64,000 nucleotides of DNA from Ornithinibacillus californiensis (GTDB lineage Bacteria > Bacillota > Bacilli > Bacillales > Amphibacillaceae), in assembly GCF_001038485.1 (NCBI RefSeq), contig NZ_LDUE01000018.1:1-64000 (forward strand). The letters run 5' to 3'. The translations under genes were made by a program, and so were the position numbers. The stretch's first letter is position 1; each line of letters opens with the position of its first letter. The notes under the pieces are model-generated. The model searched no databases. It was not told where the DNA came from and saw nothing but the letters and a program-made list of their open reading frames with translations. Positions 44,499 through 51,767 of the stretch are shown piece after piece.

Positions 44499-45470
44499 CT
44501 AAGTTGTACTATTTTTAACTAACTGTACCGCTAGAACACTCTCCGTATTTCTCTCAATCTCAAAGTCATTAATAAGTTTGTTAAGTATCAAAACTGCTGT
44601 GTTAGCTATTTCTTCGATAGGTTGTTGAATAGTTGTTAAATGTGGAAGTAAGCTTAAAACTGTATCGGTACCATCATAACCTACTACTTTTAAGTCATTG
44701 GGGATACTAATATTCAACTCATCAGCAACATTTAAACAGACAGCTGCAGTTATATCATCACTAGCAAATATCCCATCTACATCTGGATGATCTCTAAATA
44801 TTTTTCGTATTGTTTTAGCTGTTTCTTCCTCATTAAATAGATTATTAAGCTCATACGTAATTGGATTATCAACTATTTCTTCATATGCCTTTCTTCTATT
44901 CTGAGTTGGAGTTTCTAAATCACCTGGCCCATTTATATGAATTATTTTTTTGCATCCTTGATCTATTAAATGTTTTACGGCCAAATATCCTCCCTGATAG
45001 TTATCGGAACCTACCACCGGAATTGTAGGGGATAAGTAATGATCTATTGCAACAATCGGAAGTCTTGGGTTATCATAAGCTTCAATACCCCTATTGTAGG
45101 AACAAACAATAATCCCATCAACTTGATGTCTAATTAACATCGTTGCATATGATTTTTCCTTTTCAAATTCTCCTAGACTATTACATAGAATTACTTTAAA
45201 CCCGAGATTGGAACTTATTTTTTCAATATAGAATGATAGCTCACTAAAAAAAGGATTATTTATTGTTGGTACAATTAACCCTATAAAATTAGTTCTTTTT
45301 TTAAAGAGAGAGCGAGCAATATCATTTGGATAATAATTTAACTCCTCTACAGCATCTTCTACCTTTTTTCTAGTTTTATCACTAATATATCCCCTATTAT
45401 TTAGTACACGTGAGACTGTCGTTGGGGAAACACCGGCTAATTTAGCCACATCTTCTAATTTCACTTTCAT
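44499..45470 (-). CDS. LacI-family repressor of the fructan operon
   Basis: The 323-residue protein starts at ATG 45470 after AGGGTGAT; a GTG three codons upstream is in frame. The N-terminal helix-turn-helix is VKLEDVAKLAGVSPTTVSRVLNNRGYIS, followed by the hinge YYPNDIARSLFKK. The ligand domain has FASDDITAAVCL and VVGYDGTDTVLSLLPHLTT. It is encoded just upstream of the transport genes with its own promoter, whose -35 box lies in an operator of the same TCAACCGCTTKA type, so it should repress itself and the operon. Confidence 0.93.
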   Translation of the reverse strand: MKVKLEDVAKLAGVSPTTVSRVLNNRGYISDKTRKKVEDAVEELNYYPNDIARSLFKKRTNFIGLIVPTINNPFFSELSFYIEKISSNLGFKVILCNSLGEFEKEKSYATMLIRHQVDGIIVCSYNRGIEAYDNPRLPIVAIDHYLSPTIPVVGSDNYQGGYLAVKHLIDQGCKKIIHINGPGDLETPTQNRRKAYEEIVDNPITYELNNLFNEEETAKTIRKIFRDHPDVDGIFASDDITAAVCLNVADELNISIPNDLKVVGYDGTDTVLSLLPHLTTIQQPIEEIANTAVLILNKLINDFEIERNTESVLAVQLVKNSTT

Positions 45471-45489
45471 ATGTATCACCCTATAATTA

Positions 45490-45520
45490 CTAGATATTTT
45501 TTATATGTCAACCGCTTTCA
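45490..45520 (-). promoter_or_regulatory. Autoregulated promoter of the lacI-type gene
   Basis: On the minus strand TTGACA (45506-45511) sits inside the operator core TCAACCGCTTT (45508-45518); TAATTA/AATTAT about 16-17 bp downstream is the likely -10. The operator is shared in sequence with 44269-44280 and 44316-44327. Confidence 0.7.
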
Positions 45521-45837
45521 TATATCTTAGCATATTAATTCTTAAATATCATCTTGGATATATTAAGTTCTTACTACATGTTACGGACTTGTCCGTTCCG
45601 CACATCATAGAAAAAGACTTCAACCTATGAAATAGATCAGCCCAACTGGTGATACTTTTTGAAAATGGGCTAGTTATGAAAAAGAACTTTCCGCATACTA
45701 CGAGTCCGAAGCCCCGTGGTTATTGAAGAATATTAACTCTACTAAACTATCCTTAGTGGGATATAATAAAATATTGTTAGTATAGTCACATATGCAGGGT
45801 GGGTAGTGACTACTCCAGTGAAAAGGGAGGTGTCGCT
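45521..45837. other. Intergenic region with nested short inverted repeats
   Basis: CGGACT (45584-45589) faces AGTCCG (45703-45708), and AGCCCA (45639-45644) faces TGGGCT (45666-45671), giving a loosely nested 125-bp structure of unknown meaning. Downstream, CAGGGTGGGTAGTGACTAC and AAAAGGGAGGTG form the leader and ribosome site of the small toxin-like gene. Confidence 0.4.
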
Positions 45838-45936
45838 ATGTCAGACTACGAGGTTCTAAGCATCATGATCAGCACCTTGGTGTTTTTTGTAGCAGTAGTT
45901 GCAGCAGTTATTTCTTTTTTTAATCAAAAGAAATAA
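45838..45936 (+). CDS. Putative holin-like type I toxin peptide, 32 aa
   Basis: The 32-residue frame begins MSDYEVLSIMISTLVFFVAV and ends NQKK: a short polar start, one membrane span and a charged tail. This is the pattern of the small putative holin-like toxin family (M-x-x-Y/F-E-x-L-x-x-M...KKK). The start follows AAAAGGGAGGTG. A strong terminator hairpin overlaps the stop codon, as in other members, where an antisense RNA overlapping the 3' end acts as antitoxin. I could not define the antisense promoter, so the toxin-antitoxin call is by family resemblance. Confidence 0.75.
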   Translation: MSDYEVLSIMISTLVFFVAVVAAVISFFNQKK

Positions 45937-45977
45937 CCCACTCTGTAACCGGCTAGTTATAGGAAGATGGGTTATTT
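45931..45977 (+). terminator. Terminator overlapping the toxin gene stop
   Basis: AAATAACCCA (45931-45940) pairs perfectly with TGGGTTATTT (45968-45977). It includes the TAA stop codon, as is typical for holin-like toxin loci; it would also work for a minus-strand antisense RNA. Confidence 0.75.
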
Positions 45978-46131
45978 CATTCGCCTATATAGAGCCACTG
46001 CACTTCTCGCAGCTAACCATACACAGTAAGGATCAGTTAACAGCTGTTCCTATTATTAATATTTTCTTAGATGTAAGACAATGCAGACTCAATAAAAAAA
46101 GGATAAACCTAATGCATGCAAATTACCATAA

Positions 46132-46689
46132 CTACTCTTTATCATCCCTATATGAATCATATAAAACACCAATATAATTACTATTAATTAACTTTGCATG
46201 AATGATAGCCAATTCAACGATAGACTCATATCCCTTTAGTGTAAGATCATCAAAGACAAAGTTAAAATAGGATTCTGGTTGCAATCTACGCATGGAATGA
46301 TGCCAGGTCATGTTGCTATCTCTTAACTTTTTAGAAACTGCATTATTTATTTCACTTAATAGGCGATAGCTATTTCCACGAAGATTCTCTGGCAATTCTT
46401 CTAATATATCTCTAATAAAGCTATGTAACCAAATTGCTGCTATTAACTCTTGGTTATCATTGGCTTTAACTAAATACTTTAAAGTCTGTAAGGTCCCTTT
46501 ATTCAACGATTCCCCAAAATGTAGAAAATTGAATGAATCATTAGTAACAATGTTAACACGGCTTCCATACTCATCTATACGCACCCAATCGTAACCATAA
46601 ATGCTATGCTCTGTATCATTATATTTAAACTTAATATGCGTAATCGGAACAGGTTGTAGTAGTTCCGGTGCAGTGCTAGAAGCTATCAT
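46132..46689 (-). CDS. Uncharacterised protein, possibly truncated by an early stop codon
   Basis: The open frame from ATG 46689 gives 185 residues without a recognised domain: mixed alpha/beta, no membrane span, no signal peptide. That ATG has no usable ribosome site. A strong one (AGGAGGGAG at 46741-46749) lies six bases before TTG 46734, which is in the same frame but followed three codons later by TAA (46723-46725). The codons between that stop and the ATG read IEWEKIYDFWK, which looks like real protein. The gene probably began at 46734 and has acquired a nonsense mutation at codon 4, or is re-initiated at 46689. Confidence 0.65.
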   Translation of the reverse strand: MIASSTAPELLQPVPITHIKFKYNDTEHSIYGYDWVRIDEYGSRVNIVTNDSFNFLHFGESLNKGTLQTLKYLVKANDNQELIAAIWLHSFIRDILEELPENLRGNSYRLLSEINNAVSKKLRDSNMTWHHSMRRLQPESYFNFVFDDLTLKGYESIVELAIIHAKLINSNYIGVLYDSYRDDKE

Positions 46690-46864
46690 CTTCCAAAAGT
46701 CGTATATTTTTTCCCATTCTATTTAATTAGTCAAGATGTTCTCCCTCCTAAAATGTCTTCTCCTTCTTCAAACCGCCGCCCAAAATGAGTAATTCACTAG
46801 GTTCATCCTATACCAGCAATTCAATCTTTTCAAGCAACCACAATATAATTTCCCACAGCTAAAC

Positions 46865-47437
46865 CTACTCCACATCCTCCGTCATATCAAACATCTCTAA
46901 CTTAAACTGAAATCCTTCAAACGAAGTAACCATCTTACCTACTTCAGTCCAAGTAAATGGCTTTCCATCTATAATTACAAGCGGAGAGTCACTGGATTCT
47001 TCATTATATTCAAATATTCCTTTGAGTTGGTTACCCGTAATGGTTTGGTATTCCTGTCCACTAGGAAAGAACTCTGTTTCTACATGTTGCTTTGTTATTC
47101 CTTTTCGTGTTTTTTCTACCAACTTGGAGAGTAGTTCCTGCTGGTCAGCATCTAATTCACCATGCACAGCAAATTTGTAGCCATATTCTATGTTTTCGAC
47201 AGCCTCTAAGTATATTCCATTCGGGAATAGATGTATTTCCACATGAAAAGTACGGCTAATACCCTGATTATCCTTAAGTGAAAATGTCTCTACTGGCTGC
47301 TCCAGAGTTACTCCAAGATCATCTGACATCCTATTATTGAAACATTCGTTACATAGATTTATAGATTTCCCTTGAAGTTGCAAACTAACTTTTACTTCCT
47401 TGTTACCACAGTCAAAGCACTTATCCAAATCTCTCAC
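46865..47437 (-). CDS. Uncharacterised protein with an N-terminal zinc ribbon
   Basis: The 190-residue protein has two CxxC pairs in its first 35 residues (CFDCGN and CNECF), a likely zinc ribbon. A beta-rich domain follows with no recognised family (FHVEIHLFPNGIYLEAVE, KLVEKTRKGITKQHVE). The start is GTG 47437 or, better placed after AGGTGA, TTG 47428. It is on the same strand as the neighbouring unknown genes but separated by 170-190 bp. A regulatory or nucleic-acid role is possible from the zinc ribbon, but this is only inference. Confidence 0.7.
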   Translation of the reverse strand: MRDLDKCFDCGNKEVKVSLQLQGKSINLCNECFNNRMSDDLGVTLEQPVETFSLKDNQGISRTFHVEIHLFPNGIYLEAVENIEYGYKFAVHGELDADQQELLSKLVEKTRKGITKQHVETEFFPSGQEYQTITGNQLKGIFEYNEESSDSPLVIIDGKPFTWTEVGKMVTSFEGFQFKLEMFDMTEDVE

Positions 47438-47629
47438 CTACTTTCATGATTTTTTAAAAATTAAACCGGTGTCTACTACCCTTTTAAACTTATATGAATT
47501 TTAATATCGCTCTTAATGACTTTATAGGAAATTCATATTGTTGTTTCTTTAGAAAGACTAATAGTAACCTCGGCTTCTCCACTCTCTTAATGATGATGAT
47601 GCTAGACCCGTATCCGCTATTGTCCTTCT

Positions 47630-48601
47630 CTAAATTATTCTTTTAGCTATCAACTTAAACTGGTTATTCTTCATTTCCATTTGATAAACGGGTATATCCT
47701 TCTTTTCAGCTATCTCTATAATTATCTTTTTATAGCGTTCAATCATTTTAGTTCCTAGGTAAATAGCTCCTGGTTGAAAAAAATTTCGATTAAAACCAGC
47801 CCCACTCCCTATTGGAAATACTATTCTCCATTCTTTTTCATAAGACCATTCAAGGGATTTTATGATGGCAGCATATGTTATAATTAAGTTATTAAAGTTC
47901 TTTTTATTCATCGAAGCCTCCTGCAGATAATTAGACAAATCAAACATTTCTTTACTATAAACCACTGGTTGCAAAGACCTTGTTAATATTGGATCAATAC
48001 CTTCTTTTTTGAAATTATATTCTACACAAAAACCAGTGTGACTATTTGCATAGTGACTCCACATTAGAATCGAATTATTCACTTCACTGAAACAGCTTAT
48101 AAATGTTCCACCTTGAGAACGTTCTAATATTCGCGCTAAATGTTCATCGTTAAATTCATCAATAGTTTTTTTAATCGCTTCTGCATATTTAGAAATTTCA
48201 TTATTCTTTCCTTCCAGTTGCTTATCAAGACTAATGACAAACTTCATAACATCAACAAAGTCCCCTTTTTCCAACTCTGTCAGTTTATCATTTGGTATTT
48301 CCTCTAAGTTATGATTTTTAATAATGTCTGGAATATTTCGAATGGTTGCTAGTTTGATGCGTTTTTCAATGAAATCATTTTGGCTAATTGTTAAAGCACA
48401 ATCATATGGATCATTTAAACTATTTGCTGGACTAAACCAAATTTCATCTTTAACTAGATTTTCCAATGAGTAATTGCTGACGGATCTGTATTTGTAAAGT
48501 TGGGTTGGAATATTTGCATACTTAAGCTTCATAGCAGATTCCATTTCCATATCCTTTATATTTTCTGGAAACATTAGTCTTACGTACTCATCTTTCCACA
48601 T
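47630..48601 (-). CDS. DUF2971-domain protein
   Basis: The 323-residue protein carries the DUF2971 pattern: LYKYRSVSNYSLENLVKDEI, WFSPANSLNDPYDC (about 56-69), and SCFSEVNNSILMWSHYANSH then GFCVEY (about 175-205), ending in EWRIVFP. The family is widespread, of unknown function, and often found in variable genome regions and near defence genes. Short conserved blocks with R, D, S and H suggest an enzyme. The start follows GAGG before ATG 48601. It is divergent from the ParB-like gene, with a perfect palindrome between them. Confidence 0.85.
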   Translation of the reverse strand: MWKDEYVRLMFPENIKDMEMESAMKLKYANIPTQLYKYRSVSNYSLENLVKDEIWFSPANSLNDPYDCALTISQNDFIEKRIKLATIRNIPDIIKNHNLEEIPNDKLTELEKGDFVDVMKFVISLDKQLEGKNNEISKYAEAIKKTIDEFNDEHLARILERSQGGTFISCFSEVNNSILMWSHYANSHTGFCVEYNFKKEGIDPILTRSLQPVVYSKEMFDLSNYLQEASMNKKNFNNLIITYAAIIKSLEWSYEKEWRIVFPIGSGAGFNRNFFQPGAIYLGTKMIERYKKIIIEIAEKKDIPVYQMEMKNNQFKLIAKRII

Positions 48602-48683
48602 AACAAAACCTCACTATATATTTTTCATCTCTTACTAGATACCTTTTCCTGCTTGATTAAAAGGTAATTTACAATTGGTTGTA

Positions 48684-48711
48684 AGAATAAATTTATTAAT
48701 AAATTTATTCT
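48684..48711. repeat. Perfect 28-bp palindrome, possible operator
   Basis: AGAATAAATTTATT followed directly by AATAAATTTATTCT: two 14-bp arms with no loop. A loop-free palindrome is more typical of a DNA site bound by a dimer than of a terminator. It lies between the DUF2971 gene and the ParB/KorB-like gene. The rest of 48602-48995 shows no other clear signal except the hairpin at 48963-48989. Confidence 0.6.
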
Positions 48712-48962
48712 ACTGTAGTCAAACCTACAGATATAAATCAAACTAAAAATACTGACTTTGCGTCAAATACGTTCAACGTATCATTCATAATATTTTCCAT
48801 GCTTTTCCGCCTACTTTCAATAAGACTATTCGACAAGAATTGAGTGAATTCCTGCCCTTAAGAAGGAATTGACCCTAAATTGATGAAAACACAAGATAAA
48901 TGAGTCAACTTATTTCATGCACCTAAAAGAAACTATGTAATAGGACAAATTATCCATTGCAT

Positions 48963-48989
48963 ACCCATTAGTAAAAATGAAATGGGTGG
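48963..48989 (+). promoter_or_regulatory. Hairpin overlapping the ribosome site of the ParB-like gene
   Basis: ACCCATT (48963-48969) pairs with AATGGGT (48981-48987), and the ribosome site GGGTGG is at 48984-48989. The stem could hide the site and lower translation. Confidence 0.45.
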
Positions 48990-48995
48990 TTCCTC

Positions 48996-49949
48996 ATGAA
49001 TTATCAACTGAAGAAAATAAAGCTATCTGATATAAGACTGGAAACAGATTATCGAAATACCGATAAAGACCTAGATTTCATATTAGATATAAAAAGAAAT
49101 GGTTTACAATATGCATTATTAGTTGAAGAAGAGGGGAATAATCAGTATGTATTAGTTGATGGATATCGTAGGTATTACGCCCTGGAGTACATAGGCATTA
49201 CATCAGTAAATTGCTTTGTTGAGGTTAAATCCACCGAGGAAGAAAGAATAATTAAGAGATTAAGGAAAGAATTCCATACAAAAAGAAGAACTGCTTACCA
49301 ATTGGAAAGAATGATTAATCGATTATTAGAAAATGAGAAATATCATCCCAGGCTTATAGCAAGTCTATGTAATGTTACAGAGAATACCATTACTAAATAC
49401 ATTAAAGGATCCAGCGTTGATCCAGATTGGCTCAGGAGAGGAGAAATGGCTGGTGTAGGAAGACATGCTTTTACAGATATACATAACCTAAAAGTTAATG
49501 AACAGATAAAACATTATTTAGCTGATAAATATATAAATAGAGAGATTACAAGAAATTCAATTGATGCCGTAAAAAAAACTACAAAGTTAGCTGCTTTTGA
49601 TAATATAACTGATGAAAAGATAAAAGATTGTATTGATGAAATCATTTTCTTACATTCTAAAAGTGTTAATAAAATAGAAAATGTTGTTAATAAATATTCT
49701 CTAAAAGCAATCTACAATATTAGCAGCCATACATTTATGCATTATTATACTATGGAATTATTTGATAGTATTGAGGAAGTTTTGAGAACTAGAAACTACT
49801 TTGACTATCTATCCGATTATCAAAAGGATGAGTTAAATGAAGCAGTTAGGAAACTGCAACAGATTTTGAACCCACCTATTAATTGGGCAAAATTCCCTGA
49901 TGAAAAAGTCGATAACTACTTTGAGGAGAAAGATAACTTAGATCATTAG
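48996..49949 (+). CDS. ParB/KorB-like DNA-binding protein
   Basis: The 317-residue protein has an N-terminal ParB/Srx-fold domain (about 5-85) with VDGYRRYYAL in place of the GERR box. A helix-turn-helix follows (about 90-135; YHPRLIASLCNVTENTITKYIKG), as in KorB/Spo0J-type proteins. The C-terminal 180 residues are helical and unfamiliar. Host chromosome ParB is normally next to parA and near the origin; here no ParA is found, so this is more likely a mobile-element or island-borne regulator. The nearby perfect palindrome may be its site. A terminator follows at 49994. Confidence 0.82.
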   Translation: MNYQLKKIKLSDIRLETDYRNTDKDLDFILDIKRNGLQYALLVEEEGNNQYVLVDGYRRYYALEYIGITSVNCFVEVKSTEEERIIKRLRKEFHTKRRTAYQLERMINRLLENEKYHPRLIASLCNVTENTITKYIKGSSVDPDWLRRGEMAGVGRHAFTDIHNLKVNEQIKHYLADKYINREITRNSIDAVKKTTKLAAFDNITDEKIKDCIDEIIFLHSKSVNKIENVVNKYSLKAIYNISSHTFMHYYTMELFDSIEEVLRTRNYFDYLSDYQKDELNEAVRKLQQILNPPINWAKFPDEKVDNYFEEKDNLDH

Positions 49950-49993
49950 TTATTATTCTTTATACTTTCAGGCATTGATTACTATGAATGAAG

Positions 49994-50028
49994 AAAAGCG
50001 TGAGAAGAACCTATTCTCACGCTTTTTT
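49994..50028 (+). terminator. Strong intrinsic terminator after the ParB-like gene
   Basis: A 13-bp perfect stem (AAAAGCGTGAGAA at 49994-50006 with 50014-50026), a 7-base loop and six T. Confidence 0.92.
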
Positions 50029-50371
50029 ACTACTTAAGATATCAATAATCTAGCAAAGGGACGCCTCTCGTACTTATCTGGAGTGGTTCAGGCAGGCCAA
50101 ATTAACTCCTTCTAGGCAGAATAGACAAATAGACACAGGTTTTCTCAGGACACGTTAATACCTTATCAAATACTCCTATTGAAACGTCTGGAATCCTCCT
50201 AGCAATTCACACAATGCACAACCGGATGTGTATAACAAACTAACTTGTTGCGTACTTACAAGTAGCATACACTCCCCTCTTTACAACAGAAGACCAGTTA
50301 TGCTAAAATTAAAGTTAACAAATATGTAAACTTTACATTAATGTTAATAAAATAACAGGAGATCTTATACA
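50029..50371. other. Intergenic region upstream of the nucleotidyltransferase/XRE pair
   Basis: No gene is seen. Close to the start, GTTAACAAATATGTAAACTTTACATTAATGTTAAT-type repeats of TTAACA/TGTTAA (50314-50350) form partial dyads that could be an operator of the downstream XRE protein. AGGAG precedes ATG 50372. Confidence 0.4.
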
Positions 50372-50911
50372 ATGGAATTTAATGATTATGGACTACTTCC
50401 TCCAGGTGATTATGCACTAACATTACCAGAGTTGAAAAAATCTATACTTGTTGTTGGACCACAGGATGGAACTCCTTGGGATAACAAGTGGCGCCTCTAT
50501 CTAGTGGAACAATTAGAGATTATGGTAAAGCAATTATGGAAGGTAGGTGTAACGGAAATATTTATTGATGGGTCATTTGTAGAAAAAAAGGCCCATCCCA
50601 ATGATATTGATGGTTACTTTGAGTGTGATGTATTCGATTACCCAACAATTATTCAAGAGTTGAACATTATAGAAGTTGATAAAATTTGGACTTGGAATAG
50701 CGCAAGTCGAAAACCATATCATGGCTATACAAAAAAACAACTACCTATGTGGCACAAATACCGTGTTGAACTCTATCCACACTTTCCGAATCATCAGCTA
50801 GGGTCAGGAATAACTGATGTACATGGGAATAACTTAATATTTCCTGCAGCTTTCAGACAAACCAGGGATACATTTATGCCAAAAGGTATTGTAAAAATCA
50901 TTAAATCTTAG
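50372..50911 (+). CDS. Nucleotidyltransferase-fold protein (DUF6932-like), possible toxin
   Basis: The 179-residue protein contains the Pol-beta-type nucleotidyltransferase signature IDGSF...NDID: G67-S68 and D78/D80, that is, hG[S]x9DhD. The rest (LLPPGDYALTL, HGYTKKQLPMWHKYRVELYPHF, FRQTRDTFMPKGIVKI) matches what I recall of the DUF6932 group. Such small nucleotidyltransferases are often paired with antitoxins and can modify tRNA, proteins or nucleotides. An XRE-type gene follows 178 bp downstream on the same strand, so a toxin-antitoxin pair is plausible. No HEPN partner is present. The function is inferred. Confidence 0.78.
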   Translation: MEFNDYGLLPPGDYALTLPELKKSILVVGPQDGTPWDNKWRLYLVEQLEIMVKQLWKVGVTEIFIDGSFVEKKAHPNDIDGYFECDVFDYPTIIQELNIIEVDKIWTWNSASRKPYHGYTKKQLPMWHKYRVELYPHFPNHQLGSGITDVHGNNLIFPAAFRQTRDTFMPKGIVKIIKS

Positions 50912-51089
50912 TCTATTACCAAAATATAAATTGGATGGATATAACCATTCCATCCGATTTATCAAAGTTCAGCTATTAAATCCATTTAAAAATAATTTCC
51001 TTTTTCATAATAAAAACTGTCAAATATGACAAATACTTTGACTATAGAGTTTCACAAATAAATATAAATTTAATTTAAGGAGTATTAAA

Positions 51090-51527
51090 ATGATTAAAAC
51101 TGAAAGTGCTTATAGAGAGGCTATAAATAAATTAAAACAGGATCAAGAATTTATAAAACAACAGAGAGAGACTTTTAAGAAAATGGGACTTGATTCAGAT
51201 CATATAGAACTAGCACTTCAACCTTCTATATCGTTTCATGAACAGCTTAAAGAGGAAGTAGAATATTATGAAAAGATTAAGAGAGGCGATTTTGAACCAA
51301 TATTTAATTTAAAAACAATGGGGAAAACTTTAATAGCTTATAGAATATATATTGGCATGAGCCAACAACAACTTGCAGAGAAATTGGGGGTATCTGCTTC
51401 TCAGGTTTCTCGTGATGAGAAGAATGAATATTATGGTGCAACTATTGAAAGAATTCAGGAAGTTATAGAAGCATTGGGCATGGTTTCAATTACAAAAGTA
51501 AATCCTAAAGAAGTGGTATCTGCATGA
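51090..51527 (+). CDS. XRE-family helix-turn-helix protein, possible antitoxin
   Basis: The 145-residue protein has a helical N-terminus (1-85) and an XRE helix-turn-helix at about 88-140 (GMSQQQLAEKLGVSASQVSRDEKNEYYGATIERIQEVIEALG). The architecture resembles XRE antitoxins that hold the toxin with the N-terminal part. The start follows TAAGGAG. It is downstream of the nucleotidyltransferase gene with a 178-bp gap that contains its own AT-rich leader, so the two may also be transcribed separately. Confidence 0.85.
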   Translation: MIKTESAYREAINKLKQDQEFIKQQRETFKKMGLDSDHIELALQPSISFHEQLKEEVEYYEKIKRGDFEPIFNLKTMGKTLIAYRIYIGMSQQQLAEKLGVSASQVSRDEKNEYYGATIERIQEVIEALGMVSITKVNPKEVVSA

Positions 51528-51600
51528 CAATTAGAAACAGCCCGTTACACTATACCTTTTTCAGAACAAATTATAAATATAACTATAATAAAGTAAAATA

Positions 51601-51725
51601 GACAGAGTACTACCAACACTCTGACTGTGCAACACCTGAAAGACTGATCTTAATTGGTTGAAATTCAAAAAGAAGTAATCACCCTACTCTTTTGTCTAGC
51701 GGAGGGCGATTACTTCTTTTCTATT
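51601..51725. repeat. Dispersed intergenic element with a 3' hairpin (copy 2)
   Basis: It has the same order as 37806-37940: ACCAACACTCTG, GTGCAACACCT, AATTGGTTGAAAT, and a long hairpin AAAGAAGTAATC (51669-51680) with GATTACTTCTTT (51708-51719) around CACCCT/AGGGCG. The hairpin ends in a T run on the plus strand and can act as a terminator. The reading frame that crosses it seems incidental. Confidence 0.55.
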
Positions 51726-51767
51726 AAACGACAATTTAATAATGTTATCAATCCCGTTGTAAACGTA

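Noticed and set aside
45899-46177. Plus-strand frame of 92 codons overlapping the holin-like toxin
   Set aside because: It starts inside the toxin gene in another frame and crosses its terminator.
48996-49949. Chromosome-partition ParB (Spo0J) of the host
   Set aside because: No ParA gene is adjacent, the GERR box is altered and the C-terminal domain is unlike Spo0J; an island-borne ParB/KorB-like protein fits better.
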